This document shows positions 48,922 to 60,015 of a DNA stretch of 64,000 bases, piece after piece. The stretch comes from Linanthus parryae. Lineage: Eukaryota; Streptophyta; Magnoliopsida; Ericales; Polemoniaceae. Both the position numbers and the translations under genes were made by a program. Position 1 is the stretch's first letter. Each line of letters opens with the position of its first letter. The stretch covers positions 71,704,127-71,768,126 of the forward strand of contig JALGPY010000006.1 of assembly GCA_023055425.1 (NCBI GenBank), given 5' to 3'. The notes below the pieces were generated by a model. It was not told the DNA's origin, did no database searches, and saw only the letters and a program-made list of their open reading frames with translations.

Positions 48922-51214
48922 TTAAGCGATTTCTTAACGCGTATGCGCAGGTGCATGGTCAAGTAATATAGGGGTGGTATTCCAACCCTCAAGTTATCGA
49001 TCCCACGAGGACAGACTTGAGATTATCTAATTAGTACTTAATTTAGAATACGGTACAAGGAAGAAGATTGAGATTAAAGAGTTCGTCACCCACAAACAAA
49101 GTGACTGAATATTAAAATAAACAACTAAACTAATATTTTTGGATTTTTTATTTAATAAACAAGTATGGAGAAACTAGGCAATCTCTAGATCACCTAGGGC
49201 TGTAGACAATTTTCGTATTATCTAATTAACACATTAATTCTAACCTAATCAAGCCGGGTAATAAGATACGACAATCTTTCGTCCGTCTCATGTCATTTTA
49301 CGCCTCGGTTGACTGCAATCTCCTCTCAGTCTTATGTTGTCTACCGGTCCGTTCTAGCAGGTTATCTACTGGCACGATAACGGGTCCTGTCGATCCAACG
49401 TTTCACTGAAGAGCTGAATAATCCTACCGAATCTACCCACACTAAGGCCAATCCTAACACTTATCCTTTTCGGTCTCGGTGATTCGGGATTGATGCTCAT
49501 ATCTCATCCTAGCTAGTTAAAGTCACTGTCGCGCACTTCACTAGCCAACTAACGGTTCCGGTTAATGAATCCATCACCATTAAGATTTAAGCATAGAATA
49601 TGAACAATTGAGTTAGAACTTAATCAAATTTAAGCATGATTCATTCTATGAGCAAACCCTAGTTCAAGAATATTAGTCCATCTCCTAATCGTGTCAATAG
49701 ACTAGGATCGTTAACAAGATTCAAGAACTACAATCCATTCAATAAAGAGAAATCACTAGCATGAAACAAAGATTAAAATCCGAAAAACTCCATCGTCTAC
49801 ATGAACCCTAGGCTCTTTAGAGAAGCCTAGCAAAGTATGTAGCTAATCTAGATTAACCAAACAAGGTACAAGAGCTTCTCTATAACAAGATTGTGAGAGG
49901 AAGAAGAAGAAGAAAAACCTAGATCTTCATGGTCACTTGCGATTACCATTCCAAGAAAAAGAGTGATTGCAAGTGGGTTTGGAGCATCAAGTCAGTTGTT
50001 CCAGTTCTTGTGAATATCAACACGACAAACAATGAAACAATGTACTCTTTTATGCTGTAACAAAGAATATATGTAGTTCCTTTTGTTGGTACTTATTTTA
50101 GTTTATGATTCTCCATGTTTCTCATGCTCAATTGTGTATCTTCGCACAATTGATTGGCTATTTATGTGAATAAGAATTAATCTATTGTTATGTAACAATC
50201 ATAGCAGGACTCGCAGTTCCCTCCTAAATTTTCTTGGAGTAGGTCTTCATGTGAACTTCAAGATCCTTTTTTTGTGAACTCTGACGTCTTCTTCTATTCC
50301 AAGAGAGAGTAAAACTGGATTTTGTTCCCTAAAAAAAATGGATATTGACATGGCAGGAGAAAGCCATTAAGTCCGAGTAATAACATAAGCTTTTGAAGGT
50401 TTACGGAAAAGAAGTGATCAGTTGGTTAAAATGGCATACCAAGACAACATATCATCATTCCTTACGTCTTCTTCAGGCTCAATAGTATTTTTGGTTTCGT
50501 TTTGATAGGCGTCTTTAAAAAAATCATTGTCTTCATTTTCACCGCAACTTATAGGGAGCCCTCCTCTTCAACCCTAGCCTTCTTTTCTTCTAGCTCCTTG
50601 CGTGAGTGTTCTCCTTACAACGTAAATCTTTTATTTTTCTCTCTCTTCCGTGCGCCCCTCTAATAAAAGAGTCACGTTCTTTTTTTTTTACGTATTGTGA
50701 TCTTGTGATCACCTTTTGTGATCATAGGATCACATTGTGGTCTTGCGGGTGATCTTGTGATCACAATTTGTGATCCTGCACTTTCAGTGAGCTCTCACAT
50801 GTATGGCAATCGAATTTCACTAAGTGTTTGGCCATTTTTCATCTAGGGGGTTCAAGTGTCATTAAAGAAACTTCATTAAATTCCATTTGCCTCCCCTCTT
50901 CATGTATTTTCACTGTTTCTTCATGATTTCTTCATCGTTTTAGCTCCCGATTAATCTCCCAAGCTTGTTTATCCTCTCTGATTCATCTCCAAACTTAGTT
51001 TCCCGTCAAATAACACGAAACAAAACTCGTGCAATCAAACGTGACAAAACAAATACATAAAATAATATGAGAAACGTTAGGATTAAAGAATTCATGCACA
51101 AAGCTAAACTTCTACGTTTTCTCAACATATATAGTTTAAAACTGAGATTATAAACCCGAACACGCAAACCGATATAAATTGCGCAAGAAATATAACCCTA
51201 ATACATAGTTATCA
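48922..51214 (-). repeat. E7 LTR A (2.29 kb, leftmost, 3' LTR)
   Basis: On the minus strand it starts TGATAACTATG next to a purine tract (TGTGGGGGATT) and ends near CGCTTAA; the matching LTR D ends CGCGTCA. A cluster of GATCAC/GTGATC words with a central TTGTGATCACAA lies at 50697-50790. The part 49930-50553 has no partner in LTR B and may be an insertion here or a deletion there. Confidence 0.82.
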
Positions 51215-52724
51215 AATCCCCCACACTACCCTTTTGCGCGCCCGAGCAAAATCAAAGCTTACACTACATTTCAATCCACGTAATTGCATTCAACTCCACT
51301 AGCCATGTGACACAAACAACACACACACACACGATTCAATCTACATGACTATACAATGCAACTCGATTATAGAACAATGCAAGAATTGAAACAACACATA
51401 TTTTTGCCGTTTTCTTAAGAGACGGGCAATCCCGCTATCACTAACCAGGATCATCAAGATCTCACAATTCTCATTTGCAATTCACACAACCGCACACAAG
51501 GAATTGAAAATACGATGACCCTACGCACAAGCTCACTAAGGGGTCCCCAAACATCCACGAAATTCAATCCAAGATCCCGCTATCACTAACCAGGATCATC
51601 AAGCTCTCACAAGTCTCATTTGCAATTCACACAACCGCAACAAGGAATTGAAAATACGATGACCCTACGCACAAGCTCACTAAGGGGTCCCCAAAAATCC
51701 ACAAAATTCAATCCAAGATCCGGGCACGTCCTTTAGCACAGAGAGTCTAGGCACCCTTAGTCCTATGGTAATCTTTCGTCGCCAAGTCGTATGAGATTTC
51801 AGACCCTCTTAGACGTTATTGCATTGAATGCAAATTGTCCCAGTGACGGGAGACACAACTCCGTGTAATACAGCTTAACTTTAATTTCCCTTAGACGCTA
51901 TAATTGGATTGAATCTAAATCCCCAGCGCGAACGGGGGCACATTAGGTTGTTCACCGTATCTAGTCCAAGAAAAGTTTTTTTATTCATTTTGTTTTTTTC
52001 ATTCTCTTCTAATCTTTTCAACCGTGCATTTAGAGCATCTAAGTGTGGGCTTTTTCGGTTAGCTCTTGAAACCACCTTAAGGGATAGTGGTGTATACTCC
52101 CTAACTTCACTTAGGCTAGAGCAGTGTACCACATGAAACCAACTCTACATGAAGGTCCACCCCAGATTTCAAGAGGCCACAAGTTTCCACTGAAAACAAA
52201 CTATTCAACTACCCCAAAGACCAAATCCTCCTAGCACATTATAGGAATTAAAGGTATGCCCTCGTCTACTTTCCACTTTTCCCTGAATATCCGGGACTTC
52301 CTTTCGTGAAACTGGTGCGCCGGATACTAAATATTAAGGTTTTCCCCACTACACTGCTTCCTATTCATTGAGACTCTTTCACTAAACTCTCTCTGGTTTC
52401 AAGCTTCATCAATTGCCCAACTAAATGTATTTTAATTTTTATGGATAATTTATTTTTCTATTTTTTTTTAATTTTTTTCATATTTTCCTAGACTCTATAT
52501 GCTTTTGGCCAACTCGACTAATCACAACGATTGGGTATGGGACTCAATGATGTAAAAGAGCAAAACAATGCAGAAATTTTAAACCAATACAATACGACAA
52601 TATCTAAAAAAACAATTTAAACTAACCACGCAATACGACATATACCACATGCAACAAGACTATGTAAGGACAAAACATGGCTAGTGAAAGTAGACACAAG
52701 ACCACAATGTGATCAAAGCATAAA
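51215..52724 (-). other. E7 interior 3' part, first copy, with 145-bp tandem duplication
   Basis: Non-coding sequence homologous to 53557-54850. It contains a 145-bp tandem duplication (units starting at 51431 and 51576) that the second copy lacks, and a conserved stretch around TAACTTCACTTAGGCTAGAG (52101-52120). At about 52724 it jumps from interior sequence (GTGAAAGTAGACACAA) into the middle of an LTR. The small ORFs here are not considered genes. Confidence 0.7.
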
Positions 52725-53556
52725 CGCATGAGACAAAGTCTAAACCCGGAAAATCATTCCTCTACATAAACCCTAGGCTCTCTAGAGAAGCATAGCAATG
52801 GAGTTTAGCTAATAGTAATCAACCAAACAAAACTTACAAGTTTCTCCATAACAAGATTGAGAGAGGAAGAAGGAAAAAAAACATAGATCTTTAATGGAGG
52901 AGCCCTCCTCTTGAACCCTTGTCTCCACTCTCCTTGCGTGAGTCTCATTTTTATTTCTTTTTCTTTTTCATTTTTTTCCTCTTCCGTGCGTCCATCTAAT
53001 AAAGGACTCCCGTTCTTCTATTTTTTTTAAAGTATGGTGATCTTGTGATCACCTTTTATGATCATAGGATCACATTGTGGTCTTGCGGGTGATCTTGTGA
53101 TCACATTTGTGATCCTACACTTCCAGTGAGTTTCTCTCACGTTGGCCACCGGATTTTCACTAAGTGTTTGGCCATTTTTCATCTAGGCGGTCAAAGTGCC
53201 ATTACAGAAGCTTCATTAAATTGCACTTGCCTCCCCTCTTCATGTATTTTCACTGTTTCTTCACGATTTCTTCTTCGTTTAAGCTCCCAAAAAATATCCT
53301 AAGCTTGTTTCTCCTCTTCGCTTCATCTCTCAAGCTCCGTTTCCTGTCAAAACAACACGAAACACAACCCTGTGCGATCAAACGTGACAAAAAAATACAT
53401 AAAATCATATGAAAAATGCTAGGATTAACGAATTCATGCACAAAGCTAAACTTCTACGTTTTATCTACATTCATAGTGTAAAACTAAGATTATTAACCCG
53501 AAAATCTAGCAAACATTAAACCGTGCAATAAATATAACTCTAATAGAGAGTTATCA
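52725..53556 (-). repeat. E7 LTR B (partial)
   Basis: Homologous to LTR A from about 49750 to its end, but lacking the LTR A stretch 49930-50553 and everything before 49750. It ends GAGTTATCA beside the purine tract at 53557. The GATCAC palindrome cluster is at 53036-53116. Confidence 0.8.
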
Positions 53557-55353
53557 AATCCCCCGCACTACCTTTTGCGAGTCCCGAGCAAAATCAAAGC
53601 TTACACTAGATTTAACCCACCGAATTGCATACAACTCCACTAGCCATGTGACACAAACAACACACACACACACACACACACACAAACGATGCAATCAACA
53701 TGACCATACACAATGAAACTCGATTATAAACATTACAAGAATTAAAATAACACATTTTTTTCTTAAGAGATGGGCAATCTCGCTATCACTAACCAAAATC
53801 ATCAAATTTTCACAAGTCTCATTTAAAATTCACACAACCGTAGTAAGGAATAGAAAATACAATGATCATACGTACAAGCTCACTAAGGGGTCCCCAAATA
53901 TCCACCAAACTCAAACCAAGAAATGGGCACGTCCTTAAGCTCAGAGGGTCTAGGCATCCTCAGTCTTATGGTAGTATTTCGTCGCCAACTCATTTGAGAT
54001 TTTCAGACCCTCTAAGCCGTTATTGCATTGAATGCAAATTGTCCCATTGATGGGAGACACAACTCTGTATAATACGGCTTGACTTTAATTTTCCTTAGAC
54101 ACTCTAATTGGTTTGAATCCAAGTTCCCCGCGCGAACGGGGGCACATTAGGCAGTTCACTGTATCTAGTCCAATATAAGATTTTCATTTTTTTTTCATTC
54201 TCTCCTTTATATTTCAGCCGTGCATTTGAGCAACTAATTGTGGATTTTTTCGGTTAACTCTTGAAATCTCCGTAAGCGATGGTGGTGTACACTTCACTTA
54301 GGCTAAGGCAGTGTACCACATGAAACCAACTCTACACGAGGGTCCACCCCAGATTTCAAGAGACCACAAGTTTCCACTGAAAACAGACTATTCAACTACC
54401 CAAAAGACCAAATCCTCCTAGCACACTATAGGAACTAAAGGTATGCCCGACATCTACATTCCACATTCCCTGAATACCCGAGAATTCCCTTCGTGAAACC
54501 GGTGCCCAGGATACAAAAATTAAGGTTTTCCCTACTACATTTCTTCCTATTCATTGAGACTCTTTCACCGAACTCTCTCTAGTTTGAAGCTTCATCAATT
54601 GCCCATCTCAAATTTTTAAATTTTTATGGATTTTCGTTTTTTCTTTATTTTTTTATTTTTCTCATATTTTCCTAGACTCTATATGCTTTTGGCCAACTCG
54701 ATTAACCACACAATGATTGGGTAAGGAATTCAATAATGTAAAAGTGCAAAAAATTAAAACTATTGAAATGCGACACCAACACCCAATCTATACTCACGAT
54801 ACTAACACAATACTACATGTAACAAGGTCAGGGACAAATCACGGCTAGTGAAAGTAGACACAACCCCCCCCCCCCCACACACACTTAAGCGATTTGTTGT
54901 CCTCAACGAAATTAGAGATCAAGTAGGAGTTTTCCTCGCTTAAATGTGTTGGCGGTGGATCTACTCAATTATCGCTCAAAACGTAGAACAAACAGAGTTA
55001 GAGATACATGTGGTGACCAGACCTACATGGGCACCGTTGCCGCGAAATTGCAACAAGAAGGGTCTTGTAGACCGTTGACAATTTACGGAATAATCTCACC
55101 TCACGTACGGATTCCGATGCACCTACTCAACATTCTCTGTCACGCGCATCAAGAAGGGGAACCCGGCGCGTCTTTTGTACCTGTGTCCTTGCACACTGAT
55201 TGGAAGAATTAACAAAACTCTCTGTCTCACCCCTCAAAATCATATATGGAGAACTAAAAGAAGAAAAATATAAATAAATAGCATCCTACTCTACATTGGG
55301 TTACCTCCCAAGCAGCGCTTGTAATTTAAGGTCGACGGCCCGACACGGTTACC
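53557..55353 (-). other. E7 interior 3' part, second copy
   Basis: Homologous to 51215-52700 for its first 1.3 kb, then a C13 run (54866-54878), then a stretch containing TTACCTCCCAAGCAGCGCTT (55303-55322), a phrase I recognise as common downstream of ORFs in plant non-autonomous LTR elements. The 88-codon plus-strand ORF at 54946-55212 has no recognisable family. Confidence 0.6.
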
Positions 55354-56419
55354 TCAACCGAAAAGCATAGTGGAGGCATCTTTATCCCTCCAGTTCTTCT
55401 TCTTCCACCATCTCTTTTCCAGAACTTCAAGTGCACTCGTGTTCTGTGCGGATGGTGGAGAGTTGTAAGAGTTGACTCTTTTCATCTTGAAATTTATCTT
55501 CTGGATCAACGTCCAAAGAGTACCACTGGGCTCGAATGTATCTTGTTCCATAAAGTCATCCAAGTAGTACCTTTTCGGTGCTAGATGCTCATCAAACAAA
55601 CCACGCAATTCATCCTCACCCCCACCCTTGTTATTTTCAAATTCCTTGACTATGGCGTATGGATGATCAATAGAATAACCAATAGAATAATAAATTGAAA
55701 TTATCTCATGATTCCCCATAAGAATCTCCATACACAAGTCTTTCCAACTCATCGCAGACTTGATTAATATGAGATACAGAGAATTCTTCAGAAGTATGAG
55801 TAGGGCCTTTTACCTCAATAGGTATGGGAACAAGTGTTTCATCAGCTTCGTCATTAGCACACCACATGCTTCCAATATCGGTTTCTTCCCATTCGTGCCA
55901 AGGAAGTGAGGACGCTTGCGATTTTGGCTCGCAAGACGGGATGTCCTCCCATCTTGGGCACACAGGTCCACCCCAGTCTGAATCAGAGTCTGAATCCTCA
56001 TAAGTGGCAAAGTTCACAACTGGCTCATGGACAGTGCATTCTTCGCTCAGCTCAGGTACCTCTTCTTCCACAACTCCAGCTCGCGATGCATTCTCTTGTT
56101 CTTGCTCCATTTTAGCCCAAAATTTCTTCTTCATATATGGCAAAGCTGGAAGCCAATCAGGGAGTCAGAATCATCCTCTTGTGGTGGTGGTGCTGGTGAT
56201 GGAGGATCAATTTGAGTCTCAATGTCATGTGGCAGGGATTCCAGTTGTGGCACTTGAGTCTCTGATAACCTTGCCACTGAAAGCGCCAGTTCCTTTACTT
56301 GCTTCGTATTTATATTATCATCTCCCACAAATATTTCATACTTGTCCCTAAATCCTCTTGTAGTTGCTGATGGAGCTGGGGAGAATGAACTCGGCATGGG
56401 TCTCTATTATCGTGTCAAC
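55354..56419 (-). pseudogene. E7 ORF, second copy, 3' portion
   Basis: Continues the ORF interrupted by the hAT element. Segments in three successive frames: 56397-56131 (SLPHDIETQIDPPSP), 56143-55706 (EEEVPELSEECTVHEP, YEDSDSDSDWGG, SHINQVCDELERL) and 55752-55354 (KEFENNKGGGEDELRG, then a Lys/Trp-rich end). It is homologous in wording to 59913-59345 (SLPHDSEPKIEPSSS, EEEIPEPSKDC, IYEKSDS). Proline- and acid-rich, function unknown. Two frameshifts break it. Confidence 0.65.
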
Positions 56420-58575
56420 TATGTTGCACTGGTGCGTCAAATTTCTGCCGAACCACGCACCGGGTGCGTATGGGTGCGTGGGTGCGCCTGGGTGCGCCTT
56501 GGGAGCTTCAGGGGTGCGGCCGGGGTCCATTTCATATTTTTTAAAAATTGTGGGGTTGTTTTATAATATAGCAGACTTATTTTTTTATAAAAGAAAACGT
56601 GAAAAAAAGCATACCATTCTAGAATAAAGTTAGCGATGGATGGAGTGACAAGGGGGTATCAATAGTTAGCGATGGATGGAGTGACTCTCAAAGGAGGCCC
56701 TTGATAAATTTCATGGCGGTAAACGAACATGGACCAATGTTTCTTAAAGCGATTGATTGCTACGGACAAGTGAAAGATAAACACTTCATTGTGAATGAGT
56801 TGAATAAAGTCATCAACAAGGTAGGCGCACAAAATGTTGTTCAAGTTATCACTGACAATGCGGCTAATTGCAAGGCTGCGGGAAGAATTGTTGAGGAGGA
56901 ATGGCCGCATATCATGTGGACTCCATGTGTAGTGCACACACTTAACCTTGCTTTGAAGAATATTTGTGCGGCTAAAAATACTGAGACCAATACTGTGACT
57001 TTTGAGGAGTGTGTATGGATTACCGACATTGTTGGCGATGCGATGCAAATTACGAACTTCATTCTTAATCATTCTTTATGCTTGGACATGTACAATGAAG
57101 TTGTACCTTTGAAGTTTCTCTCCGTGGCTGAAACTCGATTTGCCTCCTCAATTGTGATGCTCAAGCGCTTTAAGCTTCTCAAACATTCACTTCGTCTTTT
57201 GATTGTGAGTGAAAAGTGGAATGAACCAAATGATTATCGAGAAAATGACAAGGATAAGGCAAGGTTTATGAAGGATAAGGTGATGGATGATTTTTGGTGG
57301 GATCAAGTTGATTATATCCTTGATTTCACAAGACCCAGATATGACATGATTCATTTTTGTGACACTGATAGACCATGCCTACATTTGGTATATGATATGT
57401 GGGATACCATGATAGAAAAGATTAAGGTGGCTTCTTCAAGCATGAAAAGAAAAGGTTTGATGAGGAATCAAGTTTCTACAATGTTGTTCATATTATCCTT
57501 GTTGAGCGGTGGAATAAGAACAACACTCCATTGCATTGTTTGGCACACTCTTCGAACCCAAGGTAGTTCTTTATCTCTTTATATTTTATATACATATTTT
57601 GGTGATGTAATACTATCTTATTTTCTTATATCTTATTGTAATAATAGGTACTATACCAGTGAATGGCTTGAAGGGGATCCTAAAAGGTTAAAGCCACCCT
57701 ACGATGATGAGTTGTCCGATGGGAGAAGAAGTTTCATCGCGAGGTAATTTGAGAATTTCAATGATAGACAAAAATTTAATCAAGGGTTTCTTATGTTTAG
57801 TTCTCAAAATGGCCGATTCGGAGATCCTGAAATCAAACTAGCCATGGCCTCACTTGCTCCTCATGATTGGTGGATGTTATATGGTGCTCACACTCCTATG
57901 CTCCGAACGCATTGCTTCGAAGATACTTGGAAAACCATATTCTTCATCTTGTTCGGAGCGCAACTGGAGCACTTATTCTTTTTGTTTACTCCATGAGAAG
58001 GAACATGATGACCCCTGAAAGGGCTCAAAATTTGGTATTTATCCATAGCAATCTCTGAATTTTAGCTAGAGAATATCCTTCATACTTAGAAGGAGAGTCA
58101 ATTTTTTTTTGATATTGCGGGAGATGCGTTTGATGGATTCGAGGATGTTAGAGTTCTTTCAATGTCTACTCTTACTATAGATGAACCGGAGATGGAAGAT
58201 GAACTTTGCACGACAGGTGGTCAAGCTAGTGGTTCACGTGCTATTAACTTGGATGATTAGTTGCAGTTGAAAGTTATGGTTTTTTTTTTTTTCATTTCTC
58301 AAAACTTTTGAGTGGTTATTTTTTGGGATGCTATGACTTTGTGACAATTGCATTGATTTTTTAGAATTCAGAATTTATAATATGGTTATTTTATTTTCAT
58401 CTTATAGTAGTATCTATGTAAATATATGATAAATAATCTAAAATATAAAAATATAAATATAAATAAATTCGTCGCACCCCCGCCGCACCTGAACCCTTGA
58501 ATTTTGGAAATTTGACGCACCCGCACCAAGTTCCCGCACCCGCACCGGTACCCGCACCCGCACTTGTGCAACATA
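56420..58575 (+). mobile_element. hAT-superfamily DNA transposon inside the E7 ORF
   Basis: The terminal inverted repeats are TATGTTGCAC (56420-56429) and GTGCAACATA (58566-58575), followed inward by GGTGCGTCAAATTTC (56431-56445) and its complement (58507-58521). Flanks GTGTCAAC on the left and GTGCCAAC on the right (one base beyond the repeat) look like an 8-bp target duplication with one change; the exact edge is uncertain by one base. GGTGCG-type words crowd both subterminal regions. Interrupting the E7 ORF and its homology to the intact copy at 59700-59780 confirm the insertion. Confidence 0.85.
56665..58010 (+). pseudogene. hAT transposase remnant (DUF659 to C-terminal dimerisation region)
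   Basis: Starts mid-protein at VSDGWSDSQRRPLINF, so the N-terminal BED zinc finger is missing: only 245 bp separate this from the left terminal repeat. DUF659 words follow (MFLKAIDCYGQVKDK, VVQVITDNAANCK, PHIMWTPCVVHTLNLAL). A one-base shift near 57440 leads to FYNVVHIILVERWNKNNTP. A GT-AG intron at 57563-57647 (85 nt) then joins NP to RYYTSEWL in frame. A TAA at 57745 and a shift near 57905 precede the C-terminal SSSCSERNWSTYSF, the conserved dimerisation motif of the superfamily. Not functional. Confidence 0.88.
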
Positions 58576-58753
58576 GGTGCCAACTGCTACATCTATAGCA
58601 CCAAACTATGCATGCGTCCTCGTCTTCATGGTTACCCCTGCAGTATAAACAGTAGGGGGGACCCGAATAATAGTCTTCACTCCACATGCTTAGTAGAATC
58701 TCTTGCTTCCTATGTTCCTGAGAAAACAAACTCACAAGACACCCGTGAAGCAC
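58566..58753 (-). pseudogene. E7 ORF, second copy, N-terminal portion
   Basis: Starts MLHGCLVSLFSQ, 77 bp from the primer site. It carries CLYCRGNHEDEDACIVWCYR then CSSWH, i.e. CX2CX3HX5CX3CX2CX3H, the same pattern as the copy at 59913. The hAT insertion at 58575 ends it; codons to the left of that in the same frame belong to the hAT end. Confidence 0.7.
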
Positions 58754-58829
58754 AGAGATAGTAAAGAAAACAAAATAAAAACTAAAATAAAATTTATCTA
58801 AACTAACTCCTAACTTAATAATCTACCGT

Positions 58830-58849
58830 TGTCCCCGGAAACGGCGCCA
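58830..58849 (-). other. E7 primer-binding site, inner unit (tRNA-Asp)
   Basis: Minus strand TGGCGCCGTTTCCGGGGACA matches the complement of the 3' end of plant Asp tRNA with one mismatch. The adjoining LTR is missing its end: the sequence jumps from AACTTG directly into the GATCAC cluster of LTR C. Confidence 0.8.
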
Positions 58850-58855
58850 AAAACT

Positions 58856-59339
58856 TGCGATCACATTGTGGTCTTGCGGGTGATCTTGTGATCACAATTT
58901 GTAATCCTGCACTTCCTGTGAGTTCTCTCACGTACGGCAAATGAAATTTCACTAAGTGTTTGGCCATTGTCATCTAAGGGGTTAAAATGTCATTAGAGAA
59001 ACTTCATTAAATTGCATTTGCCTCCCCTCTTCATGTATTTTCACTGTTTCTTCATGATTTCTTAATCATTTTAGCTCCCGATTAATCCCCGAAGCTTGTT
59101 TCTCCTCCCCGCTTCATCTCCAAGCTTAGTTTCATGTCAAAATAGCACGAAACGAAACCCGTGCGATCAAACGTTAAAAAATATATACATAAAATCATAT
59201 GAGAACCGCTAGTATTAACGAATTCATGCACAAAGCTAAACTTCTACTTTTCTCAACATTCGTAGTTTAAAATTGGGATTATAAACCCGAACATCACGCA
59301 AACAATATAAATTGCGCAAGAAATATAAATCTAAATTAG
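58856..59339 (-). repeat. E7 LTR C (partial, U3-side only)
   Basis: Homologous to LTR A from about 50726 to just short of 51205. It lacks the primer-site-side 1.8 kb and the last few bases at the other end, and is joined on one side to a primer site and on the other to the middle of an ORF. Confidence 0.75.
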
Positions 59340-59913
59340 AGTCTGATTTCTCATAAATGGTAGAGTCCACCAATGGTTCCTGGACTCTGCAGTCTTTGCT
59401 CGGCTCAGGTATCTCTTCTTCCACTTGTGGTAGTGATGATGAAGGTTCAATTTTAGGCTCACTGTCATGTGGCAAGGTCTCCTCTTGTGGCTCTTGAATA
59501 CCATATTTCCATGCTGCTGACAGTTTCTCTACTCGTTTCGTTATCCTCTTCATCATCTCCCTTACGTATTCCATACCTGTGGATGAATCCTCTTGTGGTA
59601 ATTGTGCATCTATGGACAAAAATTTGGCGCACACTTGGATGTCCTCCATAATACTACGTCGTTCTGCCATACTCTCTGATGAGTCGTCTTGGTGCTGATG
59701 AAGATGGGGTGGATGAAATCGGCATGGGTCTCTACGGTCGTGCCAAATGCCGCATCCATAACACCAACTCATGCATGCGTCTTCTTGTTCATGGTTTCCC
59801 CTGCAGTAGATACAGTAGGGGGGACTTGAATAATGGTTTTCGCTCCACATGCTTATAACAACTCTTGCTTCACACGTTCCTGAGAAAATAGACTCACAAG
59901 ACCCGTGAAGCAC
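59340..59913 (-). CDS. E7 ORF, first copy: Cys/His-rich protein of unknown function (3' truncated)
   Basis: Starts MLHGSCESIFSG at 59913, 79 bp from the primer site, and is open to 59236, the last ~35 codons lying in LTR C sequence. Residues about 33-57 contain CIYCRGNHEQEDAC then WCYGCGIWH: two Cys/His groups, CX2CX3H and CX3CX2CX3H, separated by five residues and suited to metal binding. Then come a His-rich HPPHLHQHQ, a possible coiled region (REMMKRITKRVEKLSAAW), and a Pro/Glu-rich tail. It resembles neither a gag zinc knuckle nor any protein I know. Both copies in this element keep all seven candidate ligands. The position (first ORF after the primer site) would suit a gag-like role, which is inference only. 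Confidence 0.65.
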
Positions 59914-59991
59914 AGAGATAGAGAATAAAAAAAAATAGAAACTAAAGTAAAAGTACTCTAAACTTACTCCTAACTAAATAATCTACTGATG

Positions 59992-60009
59992 TCCCCCGCA
60001 ACGGCGCCA
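59992..60009 (-). other. E7 primer-binding site, outer unit (tRNA-Asp)
   Basis: Minus strand TGGCGCCGTTGCGGGGGA, near-complete match to the complement of the 3' end of plant Asp tRNA. The spacer to LTR D reads AGTTT, the same as in E8. Confidence 0.85.
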
Positions 60010-60015
60010 AAAACT

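Noticed and set aside
54946..55212. 88-codon plus-strand ORF in the E7 interior
   Set aside because: No domain or family resemblance, opposite to the element, and not shared with the other interior copy.
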